Source of the DNA: Streptomyces sp. NBC_00442
Lineage (GTDB): Bacteria; Actinomycetota; Actinomycetes; Streptomycetales; Streptomycetaceae
Direction: 5' to 3'
Assembly: GCF_036014195.1 (NCBI RefSeq)
Contig: NZ_CP107918.1
Span: 1,488,001 to 1,552,000 of the forward strand
Length of the DNA stretch: 64,000 nucleotides
Position numbers and translations under genes: made by a program
The notes under the pieces: model-generated
What the model saw: the letters and a program-made list of their open reading frames with translations, nothing else
Database searches by the model: none
What the model was told of the DNA's origin: nothing
Part shown: in pieces, positions 7,492 to 15,680 of the stretch
How positions within the stretch are numbered: the stretch's first letter is position 1
Layout of the letters: every line of letters begins with the position of its first letter

Positions 7492-8831
7492 TGGCCCGCC
7501 TCTTCCTCTTCGTTGCCTGCCTCGGGTGCCGCGGTGGGCTCGTACACCAGGACCGCCCGGTTGTCGGGGCGCAGCGTCGCGGCGGCGATCGCCTTGACCT
7601 CGTCCGCGGTGATCTCCAGCACGCGGTCGACGGCGGTCAGGGCGAGCTGCGGGTCGCCGAACAGCACGGCGTAGCGGCACAGTTCGTCGGCGCGGCCGGC
7701 CACCGTGCCGAGCCGGTCGAGCCATTCGCGCTCCAACTGGGCCTGGGCGCGCTCCATCTCCTCGGCGGTCGGGCCCTCGGCGGCGAACCGCGCGAGCTCC
7801 TCGTCGACCGCGGCCTCGATGTCGGGGACCTCGACGCCCGCGGACGTCTTGACGTCCAGCCAGCCGAGCGAGGGGGCGCCGGCGAGGCGCAGCAGGCCGA
7901 AGCCCGCGGCGACCGCGCTCCGGTCGCGGCGGACCAGGCGGTTGTGCAGCCGGGAGGACTCGCCGCCGCCGAGGACGGTCAGCGCCAGGTCGGCGGCATC
8001 GGCCTCGCGGGTGCCGTCGTGGGGCAGCCGGTAGGCGGCCATGAGGGCGCGCGCGGGGACGTCCTCCTCGACGACCTCGCGCAGCTGCCCGCCGATGGTG
8101 CCGGGCAGGGCGCCGTCGCGGGGCGGCTGCTTGCCGTCGTGGGAGGGGATGGAGCCGAAGTACTTCTCCACCCAGGCCAGCGTCTGCTCGGGGTCGATGT
8201 CGCCGACCACCGAGAGCACCGCGTTGTTGGGCGCGTAGTACGTACGGAAGAACTGCCGCGCGTCGTCGAGGGTCGCCGCGTCCAGGTCGGCCATCGAGCC
8301 GATCGGAGTGTGGTGGTAGGGGTGGCCCTCGGGGTAGGCGAGCGCGGTGAGCTTCTCGAACGCGGTGCCGTAGGGCACGTTGTCGTAGCGCTGGCGGCGC
8401 TCGTTCTTGACGACGTCGCGCTGGTTGTCCATCGACTCCTCGTCGAGGGCGGCCAGCAGCGAGCCCATGCGGTCGGCCTCCAGCCAGAGCGCGAGCTCCA
8501 CCTGGTGGGTGGGCATGGTCTCGAAGTAGTTGGTGCGCTCGAAGCTGGTGGTGCCGTTGAGCGAGCCGCCGGCGCCCTGCACCAGCTCGAAGTGGCCGTT
8601 GCCGTGGACCTGCTGGGAGCCCTGGAACATGAGGTGCTCGAAGAGGTGGGCGAGGCCGGTGCGGCCCTTGACCTCGTGGCGCGAACCGACGTCGTACCAG
8701 AGGCACACCGCGGCGACCGGGGTCAGGTGGTCCTCGGAGAGCACCACGCGCAGGCCGTTGGCCAGTCGGTGCTCAGTCGCTGTCAGGCCGCCGGAGCCGG
8801 CCTGCGCTGTGGCCGTGTGACCCATGGGCAT
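7488..8831 (-). CDS. M16 family zinc metallopeptidase, catalytic partner
   Basis: 447 residues. The inverted zinc motif is intact as HLFEH (His62, Glu65, His66), with the further conserved acidic helix NQRDVVKNERRQRYD downstream. The ATG at 8831 is chosen because GAAGGG lies six bases before it; an internal ATG at 8825 is the alternative. It is first in a two-gene operon with the inactive partner. Actinobacterial pairs of this kind resemble mitochondrial processing peptidase; physiological substrates are not known. A short inverted repeat CAGTAC-N11-GTACTG (8856-8878) lies just upstream and might be an operator. Confidence 0.93.
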   Translation of the reverse strand: MPMGHTATAQAGSGGLTATEHRLANGLRVVLSEDHLTPVAAVCLWYDVGSRHEVKGRTGLAHLFEHLMFQGSQQVHGNGHFELVQGAGGSLNGTTSFERTNYFETMPTHQVELALWLEADRMGSLLAALDEESMDNQRDVVKNERRQRYDNVPYGTAFEKLTALAYPEGHPYHHTPIGSMADLDAATLDDARQFFRTYYAPNNAVLSVVGDIDPEQTLAWVEKYFGSIPSHDGKQPPRDGALPGTIGGQLREVVEEDVPARALMAAYRLPHDGTREADAADLALTVLGGGESSRLHNRLVRRDRSAVAAGFGLLRLAGAPSLGWLDVKTSAGVEVPDIEAAVDEELARFAAEGPTAEEMERAQAQLEREWLDRLGTVAGRADELCRYAVLFGDPQLALTAVDRVLEITADEVKAIAAATLRPDNRAVLVYEPTAAPEAGNEEEEAGQ

Positions 8832-9033
8832 GTACGTCCCTTCGTTCGCGATGTGCAGTACCGCAGTGTGAAGTACTGGCGGAGGAAGTCCTGGGTTGAG
8901 AAGTCCTGCCACTGTATGCAAGCGCGCGGGCACCTGGCGAAGTTCCCGGGTCGCGGTCGGCGTTGTCAGTGGGACGGTCCACAATGGTCGGCATCAGTGA
9001 TCCGATCCGGTACGTGAAGGAGCAGCAGCCGCG

Positions 9034-11496
9034 ATGGCCCGCCGCAGCACGAAGACCCCGCCGCCGCCCGACGACTTCGAGGAGCGGATCCTCGACATCG
9101 ACGTCGTCGACGAGATGCAGGGCTCCTTCCTCGAGTACGCGTACTCCGTGATCTACTCGCGGGCCCTGCCGGACGCGCGGGACGGAATGAAGCCCGTCCA
9201 GCGCCGCATCGTCTACCAGATGAACGAGATGGGCCTGCGCCCCGACCGCGGCTATGTGAAGTGCGCCCGGGTCGTCGGCGAGGTGATGGGCAAGCTGCAC
9301 CCGCACGGCGACGCCTCCATCTACGACGCCCTGGTGCGCATGGCGCAGCCGTTCTCGATGCGGCTTCCGCTGGTCAACGGGCACGGCAACTTCGGCTCGC
9401 TCGGCAACGACGACCCGCCGGCCGCGATGCGGTACACCGAGTGCAAGATGGCCGACGCCACCTCGCTGATGACGGAGTCCATCGACGAGGACACCGTCGA
9501 CTTCGCCTCGAACTACGACGGCCAGGAGCAGGAGCCGGTCGCCCTCCCGGCCGCCTATCCGAACCTCCTGGTCAACGGCTCGTCGGGGATCGCGGTCGGC
9601 ATGGCGACCAATATGCCGCCGCACAACCTGGGCGAGGTCATCGCGGCCGCCCGCCATCTGATCCGGCACCCGCAGGCGGACCTGGAGGCGCTGATGCGCT
9701 TCGTGCCGGGTCCCGACCTGCCGACCGGCGGACGGATCGTGGGCCTGGCGGGCATCAAGGACGCGTACGAGTCGGGCCGCGGCACCTTCAAGATCCGGGC
9801 CACGGCCTCGGTGGAGAACGTGACGGCGCGCCGCAAGGGCCTGGTCGTCACCGAGCTGCCGTTCACGGTCGGCCCGGAGAAGGTCATCTCCAAGATCAAG
9901 GACCTGGTCGGCTCGAAGAAGCTCCAGGGCATCGCCGACGTGAAGGACCTGACCGACCGTTCGCACGGCCTGCGCCTGGTCATCGAGATCAAGAACGGCT
10001 TCGTCCCGGAGGCCGTCCTGGAGCAGCTCTACAAGCTGACGCCGATGGAGGAGTCCTTCGGCATCAACAACGTGGCCCTGGTGGACGGTCAGCCGCTCAC
10101 GCTCGGCCTCAAGGAGCTCCTGGAGGTCTATCTCGACCACCGCTTCACCGTGGTGCGCCGGCGCAGCGAGTTCCGCCGCACCAAGCGCCGGGACCGGCTG
10201 CACCTGGTCGAGGGTCTGCTGGTGGCCCTCGTCGACATCGACGAGGTCATCAGGATCATCCGGTCGAGTGACAACTCGGCGCAGGCGAAGGAGCGGCTCA
10301 TCGAGCACTTCTCGCTGAGCGAGATCCAGACGCAGTACATCCTGGACACCCCGCTGCGCCGGCTCACCAAGTTCGACCGGATCGAGCTGGAGAGCGAGCG
10401 CGACCGGCTGACCGGCGAGATCGACGAGCTGACGGGGATCCTGGATTCGGACGGCGAGCTGCGCAAGCTGGTGTCGGCCGAACTGGCCGCGGTGGCCAAG
10501 AAGTTCAGCACCGACCGGCGCACGGTCCTGCTCGAGTCGGCCGGCTCCCCGGTCGCGGCCGTGGCCCTGGAGGTCGCGGACGACCCGTGCCGGGTGCTGC
10601 TCTCCTCGACGGGCCTGCTGGCGCGCACCGCGCACGGCGAGCCGTTCGTGGCGGGCGAGGACGACAAGCGCGTCAAGCACGATGTGATCGTCTCCGCGGT
10701 GCCCGCGACCCAGCGCGGCGACGTGGGCGTGGTGACGTCCGGCGGTCGGCTGCTCAGGCTCGCGGTGATCGACCTGCCGCGGCTCCCGGACACGGCGTCC
10801 GCGCCCAACCTGTCGGGCGGCGCGCCGATCTCGGAGTTCCTCTCCTCCCTGGAGCCCGACGAGAGGGTGGTGTGTCTCACCACGCTCGACGAGTCCTCGC
10901 CGGGTCTGGCGATCGGCACCGAACAGGGCGTCGTCAAGCGCGTGGTGCCCGACTATCCGGCCAACAAGGACGAGTTGGAGGTCATCACCCTCAAGGACGG
11001 TGACCGGATCGTGGGCGCGGCCGAGCTGCGCACCGGCGAGGAGGACCTGGTCTTCATCACCGACGACGCCCAGCTCCTGCGCTACCAGGCGAACCAGGTG
11101 CGGCCGCAGGGCCGGGCGGCGGGCGGCATGGCGGGCATCAAGCTGACCGACGGCGCCAAGGTCATCTCGTTCACGGCGGTCGACCCGGCCGGCGACGGGG
11201 CGGTGTTCTCGGTGGCGGGCTCGGGCGCGACACTGCTCGGCGACGCCGCGGTGTCCGCGAAGCTGACCCCCTTCGACCAGTATCCGCGCAAGGGCCGGGC
11301 CACCGGCGGGGTGCGCTGTCAGCGGTTCCTGAAGGGCGAGGACAAGCTGGTGCTCGCCTGGGCGGGCCCGGCCCCGGTGCGCGCCGCCCAGGCCAACGGG
11401 GCCCCGGCACAGCTCCCGGATCCCGACCCGCGCCGTGACGGCTCGGGCACGCCGCTGGTCTCCCCCGTGGCGGTCCTTGCGGGCCCGTCGTCGTAA
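9034..11496 (+). CDS. parC: DNA topoisomerase IV subunit A
   Basis: 820 residues. The N-terminal breakage-reunion domain contains the active-site Tyr134 in AMRYTECKM and the quinolone region [17 protein letters not shown]. Beta-pinwheel repeats form the C-terminal domain (about 510-800). With ParE (encoded at 42233-44350) it forms the decatenating enzyme that separates sister chromosomes. The residue equivalent to E. coli GyrA Ser83 is Ala94, while the Asp87 equivalent is kept as Asp98. The ATG at 9034 follows AAGGAG at an 11-base spacing. The choice of ParC over GyrA rests on gene context (ptsH, parE and hrdB neighbours as in S. coelicolor). Confidence 0.93.
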   Translation: MARRSTKTPPPPDDFEERILDIDVVDEMQGSFLEYAYSVIYSRALPDARDGMKPVQRRIVYQMNEMGLRPDRGYVKCARVVGEVMGKLHPHGDASIYDALVRMAQPFSMRLPLVNGHGNFGSLGNDDPPAAMRYTECKMADATSLMTESIDEDTVDFASNYDGQEQEPVALPAAYPNLLVNGSSGIAVGMATNMPPHNLGEVIAAARHLIRHPQADLEALMRFVPGPDLPTGGRIVGLAGIKDAYESGRGTFKIRATASVENVTARRKGLVVTELPFTVGPEKVISKIKDLVGSKKLQGIADVKDLTDRSHGLRLVIEIKNGFVPEAVLEQLYKLTPMEESFGINNVALVDGQPLTLGLKELLEVYLDHRFTVVRRRSEFRRTKRRDRLHLVEGLLVALVDIDEVIRIIRSSDNSAQAKERLIEHFSLSEIQTQYILDTPLRRLTKFDRIELESERDRLTGEIDELTGILDSDGELRKLVSAELAAVAKKFSTDRRTVLLESAGSPVAAVALEVADDPCRVLLSSTGLLARTAHGEPFVAGEDDKRVKHDVIVSAVPATQRGDVGVVTSGGRLLRLAVIDLPRLPDTASAPNLSGGAPISEFLSSLEPDERVVCLTTLDESSPGLAIGTEQGVVKRVVPDYPANKDELEVITLKDGDRIVGAAELRTGEEDLVFITDDAQLLRYQANQVRPQGRAAGGMAGIKLTDGAKVISFTAVDPAGDGAVFSVAGSGATLLGDAAVSAKLTPFDQYPRKGRATGGVRCQRFLKGEDKLVLAWAGPAPVRAAQANGAPAQLPDPDPRRDGSGTPLVSPVAVLAGPSS

Positions 11497-11536
11497 CAAC
11501 GGCGGCGGGGCGACGGGGGCGCCCAGCGGGCGTCAA

Positions 11537-12706
11537 CTAGCCGACAGCGCCGGGGAGTTCATCGAACTCCCCGGCCCCGCGGGTTTCCCGGGGTGCTTCC
11601 CCGTCCTCCCCGACCTCCCCGTCCTCCGGCTCCGGCTCCGGCTCCGGCACATAGCGCAGGACGCCCCACATCGCGTGCTCGGCCGGGGGCCCGTCCGTGG
11701 CCGCGGCCACGCATCCGGCGAGCTGCTTGTCGAGGGCGGGTGCGTCGATCCCGGCGCCGATGAGGACGAGCTCGGTGCGGCGCTCCTGCCCGGGGCTCCA
11801 CGCCTCGGGGTAGAAGCGCAGGAACCGGCCGACGGCGTGCAGGCTGTACCGGTTGCGGGGGTCGGCCGCGCCGAAGTCGACGAACCCCTTGATGCGGTAG
11901 AGGCCGTCGGGCCGGGTGTCGAGGAAGTCCATCAGGCGGCGCGGGTCCAGGGGCGCGTCCGAGGTGAAGGCGACGGATGCGTACCCGGTGTGCAGATGCG
12001 TGCCGTGGCCGTGGCATCCGGCGTGGTGCTCGTGGTCATCGGTGCAGCCGCCGGGCGCCTCGTCGTCCAGGAGGTCGTCGAAGGCGAGCTGGCCGACCCG
12101 CTCGGCGAGGGGCCGCGCGTCGAAGAAGAGCTCCGGGTCGACTTGGCCGTACGAGGACTCGACGACCGCGGCGGTTCCCGCGAGACGGGTGCGCAGCCGG
12201 GCCAGGTCCGCCGCGTCCACCCGGTCCGTCTTGTTGAGCACCACCAGGTCGGCGACGGCCAGATGACGATCGATCTCGGGGTGCCGCTCGCGCGTCGCGT
12301 CGTACTCCGCGGCATCGACGACCTCGACCAGACCCCCGTACACGATCCGCCGGTTCTCGCTGGCGAGCACCATCTTCACCAGCTCCTGCGGCTCGGCGAG
12401 GCCGCTCGCCTCGATGACGACGACGTCGATGCGCGCGGCGGGCCGGGTCAGCCGGTCCAGGTAGACGTCGAGTTCGCTCGCGTCGACGGCGCAGCACAGA
12501 CAGCCGTTGCCGAGCGAGACGGTGGAGTCGCCGAGCTGTCCCGCCACCGTCATGGCGTCGATCTCGATGGAGCCGAAGTCATTGACGATCGCCCCGATGC
12601 GGGTACCGCGGCAGGCCCGGAGCAGATGGTTGAGCAGGGTGGTCTTGCCCGAGCCGAGGAACCCGGCGAGGACGATGACGGGGATCTGCTTGCTCGGGCT
12701 GTCCAC
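11537..12706 (-). CDS. CobW/COG0523-family metal-associated GTPase
   Basis: 389 residues. The P-loop GFLGSGKT (15-22) opens a G3E-type GTPase. The family metal site CxCC appears as GNGCLCC, and the nucleotide-specificity motif NKTD follows. A histidine-rich insertion (HEHHAGCHGHGTHLH) separates the GTPase from the C-terminal CobW domain. Members act as metallochaperones for zinc, cobalt or iron; the His-rich loop suggests zinc, but this is inference. The start GTG at 12706 has GGAG six bases upstream; an upstream ATG at 12748 has a purine run too close to be used. The 3' end contains a perfect hairpin shared with convergent parC. Confidence 0.9.
   Translation of the reverse strand: MDSPSKQIPVIVLAGFLGSGKTTLLNHLLRACRGTRIGAIVNDFGSIEIDAMTVAGQLGDSTVSLGNGCLCCAVDASELDVYLDRLTRPAARIDVVVIEASGLAEPQELVKMVLASENRRIVYGGLVEVVDAAEYDATRERHPEIDRHLAVADLVVLNKTDRVDAADLARLRTRLAGTAAVVESSYGQVDPELFFDARPLAERVGQLAFDDLLDDEAPGGCTDDHEHHAGCHGHGTHLHTGYASVAFTSDAPLDPRRLMDFLDTRPDGLYRIKGFVDFGAADPRNRYSLHAVGRFLRFYPEAWSPGQERRTELVLIGAGIDAPALDKQLAGCVAAATDGPPAEHAMWGVLRYVPEPEPEPEDGEVGEDGEAPRETRGAGEFDELPGAVG
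11549..11575. terminator. Bidirectional terminator overlapping the 3' end of the CobW gene
   Basis: GCCGGGGAGTTC, a three-base loop, then GAACTCCCCGGC: 12 perfect base pairs. It starts 12 bp inside the CobW-like coding end and about 50 bp after the parC stop, so it can serve both convergent genes. Confidence 0.75.
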
Positions 12707-12761
12707 GGGCCTCTCCGCACTCTCGATTCGCCGGTTCGCGCCCCACATTCTCCCGCACCCC

Positions 12762-12963
12762 CCTGGGGCTCCGCCCCAGACCCCGTATCGCCGCGGTGGG
12801 CGCCACCCGTCCGACGCCGGGCGCCCTACAGGGGCGCGGGGAACTGCGCGAGAAGCGAGCACGACCCGCAGCCGAAAACGGGGTTAGGGGCGCGGGGAAC
12901 TGCGCGAGAAGCGAGCACGACCCGCAGCCGAAAACGGGGTTAGGGGCGCGGGGAACTGCGCGA
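12762..12963. repeat. Streptomyces intergenic repeats: two full 56-bp units plus a partial third
   Basis: Units beginning AGGGGCGCGGGGAACTGCGC occupy 12830-12885 and 12886-12941 and look identical. A third copy is cut after 22 bases at 12963. A TGGGGCTCCGCCCCA hairpin element lies at about 12762-12785. Both sequence types are, from memory, very widespread between Streptomyces genes. The 338-bp gap between the CobW-like gene and the citrate synthase (12707-13044) holds these repeats and no credible gene. Confidence 0.9.
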
Positions 12964-13044
12964 ACGGCCCCCCACCGGCCCGCACGGCCCGCACCCGAAA
13001 GCGAACCGGGTCATCGCAACGCACCGCTCAGAGCGACGCACCGC

Positions 13045-14205
13045 TCAGACCACCGGCACGGCCCGCACCGGAGCCGGCCCCACATAGCGCGCCGCAGGGC
13101 GAATGATCTTCGAGTCCGCGGACTGCTCCAGGATGTTGGCGCTCCAGCCCACAACCCGCGCGGCGCAGAACGTGGGCGTGAACATCTCGCGCGGCAGCCC
13201 GCACAGCTCCATGACCACCCCGGCGTAGAACTCCACGTTGGTGTGCAGCTCGCGCCCCGGCTTGAGCTCGGCGAGGATCGCCTCGACCTGGCGCTCCACC
13301 TCGACGGCGAACGAGACCAGCGGCCCGCCGAACTCCTCGGCGATCCCGCGCAGCATGCGGGAGCGGGGATCCTCGGTGCGGTAGACGGGGTGCCCGAAGC
13401 CCATGATCCGCTCTCCGGCCAGGACGCGTTCGCGGATCCAGCCGTCGATGCGCTCCGGCGTGCCGATCGCGTCGAGGGTGTCGAGGGCGCGGCTGGGGGC
13501 GCCGCCGTGCAGGGGCCCGGAGAGCGCGCCCACCGCGGCGACCAGGCTCGCCGCGACGTCCGCGCCGGTGGAGGCGACGACTCGGGCGGTGAACGTGGAC
13601 GCGTTGAAGCCGTGGTCGACGGTGGAGATCAAGTACTGCTCGACGGCGCGGACCCGCTCGGGCGCGGCCTCGCGACCGGTCAGCATGTAGAGGTAGTTGG
13701 CGGCGTACGCCAGGTCGTCGCGCGGCTCGACCGGTTCGAGGCCCTGGCCGAGCCGGTGCAGAGCGGTCAGCAGGGTGGGCACGGCGGCGCACGCGGCGAG
13801 CGCGTCCTCGGCGCGCCGCTCGGCGTCCAGGTCGTACACCGGCCTGAAGCCCCTGGCGGCGCCCAGCAGGGAGAGCGCGGTGCGCAGCCCGGCGAGCGGC
13901 CCGGACGGGGCGCCGGTACGGGCGATGCCGGCAAGCGCCTCGCGCACGCCGTCGGGCAGGTGGCGCAGCCGGGCGGTGCGGGCGGTGAAGGCGGCGCGGC
14001 CCGCGGCGTCGGGCAGTTCACCGTGGACCATCAGGTGCCAGACGTCCTCGAAGGTACGGCTCCGGGCGAGCTCGACGGCCGAGTACTGGCGGTAGTGGTA
14101 GAAGCCCTCGCGCCCGCGGACGTCGCCGAGTTCGGTGTCCGTGACGACGACGCCCGCGAGCCCGCGGGGTACCGCGGCGGCGGGGGCGGTGGTGGTGCCG
14201 GCCAT
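13045..14205 (-). CDS. Citrate synthase-family protein with Asp-to-Glu change at the catalytic triad
   Basis: 386 residues, full length for a bacterial citrate/2-methylcitrate synthase. The family condenses oxaloacetate with acetyl- or propionyl-CoA. Catalytic histidines are present as His233 in GPLHGGAPS and His272 in GFGHPVYR. Where the family has a catalytic Asp (NVDFYSG or similar) this protein has Glu325 in NVEFYAGV, so activity or specificity may differ from true citrate synthase. The ATG at 14205 follows AAGGAGG. It is divergent from a second citrate-synthase-like gene that carries an HTH. The 119-bp gap holds a perfect 15-bp palindrome and a possible promoter (TTGACA, 16 bp, TAGACA on this strand). 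Confidence 0.9.
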   Translation of the reverse strand: MAGTTTAPAAAVPRGLAGVVVTDTELGDVRGREGFYHYRQYSAVELARSRTFEDVWHLMVHGELPDAAGRAAFTARTARLRHLPDGVREALAGIARTGAPSGPLAGLRTALSLLGAARGFRPVYDLDAERRAEDALAACAAVPTLLTALHRLGQGLEPVEPRDDLAYAANYLYMLTGREAAPERVRAVEQYLISTVDHGFNASTFTARVVASTGADVAASLVAAVGALSGPLHGGAPSRALDTLDAIGTPERIDGWIRERVLAGERIMGFGHPVYRTEDPRSRMLRGIAEEFGGPLVSFAVEVERQVEAILAELKPGRELHTNVEFYAGVVMELCGLPREMFTPTFCAARVVGWSANILEQSADSKIIRPAARYVGPAPVRAVPVV

Positions 14206-14270
14206 GTGGCTGCCTCCTTCAGTTCCTCATATTGACTTGACTGTCTATGCTTGACTCCAGACCTGTCAAT

Positions 14271-14285
14271 GTTGATTGAATCAAC
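14271..14285. promoter_or_regulatory. Perfect palindromic operator between the divergent citrate synthase genes
   Basis: GTTGATTGAATCAAC is a perfect 7-1-7 palindrome in the 119-bp intergenic region. Next to it are three TTGACT direct repeats (14232, 14237 region and 14251) and a TTGACA box reading leftward. The HTH-bearing synthase encoded at 14325 is the obvious candidate to bind it. The palindrome is seen; the binding partner is inferred. Confidence 0.7.
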
Positions 14286-14324
14286 GTGGATCGGGATGGA
14301 TGACCCGACGGATACGGTGACCCC

Positions 14325-15557
14325 ATGACGGATCAGGCACGGCTCACCACGCGCGAGGCGGCACAGCGGCTCGGCGTGAAGCCCGAGACGGTCTACGCGT
14401 ACGTCAGCCGGGGACAGCTGAGCAGCGAGCGCGCCCCGGGCGGCCGGGGCTCCACCTTCGACGCGCGGGAGATCGACGCGCTCGCCCGGCGCGGCGCCCG
14501 CCGGGAGCCGGCCACCGGCGCGTCCGGCGCAGACCTGACCTTCCGCACCGCCCTCACCCTGATCGACAAGGACCGCTACTACTTCCGCGGTGTCGACGCG
14601 GTCGACCTCGCCACCGCCTACGGCTTCGAAGAAGTGGCCCAGTGGGTGTGGACCGGGGAGCTGGCGCACGGCCCGCGCTTCACCGCGCCCCCGCCGTTCC
14701 TGGACGCGGCCCGGCGCGCCGTCGCGGCACTGCCCGCGCACAGCGGAGCGATGGACCGGCTGCGGGCCGCGACGGTCGCGGTCTCGGCGGCGGACCCGCT
14801 GCGTTTCGACCTCTCCCCGGCGGCGGTACTGGGCTGTGGCCGCACCTTGATTCCGACGCTCGTGGGCGCCCTGCCGACGGCGGACGCGCGGCGCCCCGCC
14901 GAGGGCCGCCTGGCGCGGCAGCTGTGGCAGCGCCTGACGCCACAGGAACCTGACGATACGTCAGTTCGCTTGCTGGACACGGCACTCGCGCTGCTCATCG
15001 ATCACGACCTGGCCGCCTCCACGCTCGCCGCCCGCGTCGCCGCCTCGGCCCGCGCCCATCCGTACGCCGTCGTCGGAGCGGGGCTCGGCGCCCTGGAGGG
15101 GCCGCTGCACGGCGCCGCGAGCGGGCTCGCCCACCGCACCCTCGCCGACGTGCTCGACCGGGGCGGCGCCGCCCCGGTCGTCGCCGACCATCTGCGCTCG
15201 GGACGGTCCGTGCCGGGCCTCGGTCACCGGCTCTACCCGGGCGAAGACCCGCGCGCCCAGGCCCTGTTCGCGCTGCTCGGGACGGCCCCGCGGGCCGCCG
15301 ACGCGCTCGCCGCGGCCCGCGACGTCGTCGCGACCACGGCCCGCCACACCGACCTGCACGCCAACGTCGACCTGGCTCTCGCCGTCATGAGCGTGGCGTT
15401 CGGCATGCCCGCCGAGGCCGGCGAGACCGTGTTCGCGGTGGCCCGCACGGCCGGCTGGATCGCCCACGCCCTGGAGGAGTACGCGCAGCCTCCGCTCAGA
15501 CTGCGCCCGAGCGGCCACTACACCGGCCCGCGCCCGCCCAGACCCCTGCCCTCCTGA
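14325..15557 (+). CDS. Helix-turn-helix domain fused to a citrate synthase-like domain
   Basis: 410 residues. Residues about 6-56 form a MerR/excisionase-like winged helix (LTTREAAQRLGVKPETVYAYVSRGQL, shown by its TREAAQRLGVKPETVYAYV helices). Residues about 70-400 are a shortened citrate synthase fold. Catalytic residues His262 (GPLHGAASG), His301 (GLGHRLYPG) and Asp349 (NVDLALAV) are all kept. Either an enzyme that binds DNA or a transcription factor with a citrate-synthase sensor domain is possible. The ATG at 14325 has only a weak GGTGA upstream. It is divergent from the other synthase and separated from it by a perfect palindrome, so autoregulation of the pair is plausible. Confidence 0.88.
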   Translation: MTDQARLTTREAAQRLGVKPETVYAYVSRGQLSSERAPGGRGSTFDAREIDALARRGARREPATGASGADLTFRTALTLIDKDRYYFRGVDAVDLATAYGFEEVAQWVWTGELAHGPRFTAPPPFLDAARRAVAALPAHSGAMDRLRAATVAVSAADPLRFDLSPAAVLGCGRTLIPTLVGALPTADARRPAEGRLARQLWQRLTPQEPDDTSVRLLDTALALLIDHDLAASTLAARVAASARAHPYAVVGAGLGALEGPLHGAASGLAHRTLADVLDRGGAAPVVADHLRSGRSVPGLGHRLYPGEDPRAQALFALLGTAPRAADALAAARDVVATTARHTDLHANVDLALAVMSVAFGMPAEAGETVFAVARTAGWIAHALEEYAQPPLRLRPSGHYTGPRPPRPLPS

Positions 15558-15567
15558 GACCCCGAGT

Positions 15568-15610
15568 ACCCCGGGGCGGCCGCGCAGCCGCGCGCGGCGA
15601 CCCCGGGGTG
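15568..15610. terminator. Hairpin between the convergent HTH-synthase and GH87 genes
   Basis: Two ACCCCGGGG-type arms enclose GC-rich self-complementary sequence (CCGCGC/GCGCGG) just after the HTH-synthase stop. Two direct copies of ACCCGGCCGGGCGGG follow at about 15638-15671. Likely bidirectional. Confidence 0.55.
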
Positions 15611-15680
15611 TTCAACAATCTCGGCCATCGGGTCCCGGACCCGGCCGGGCGGGATCCCGACCCGGCCGGGCGGCGCACCG

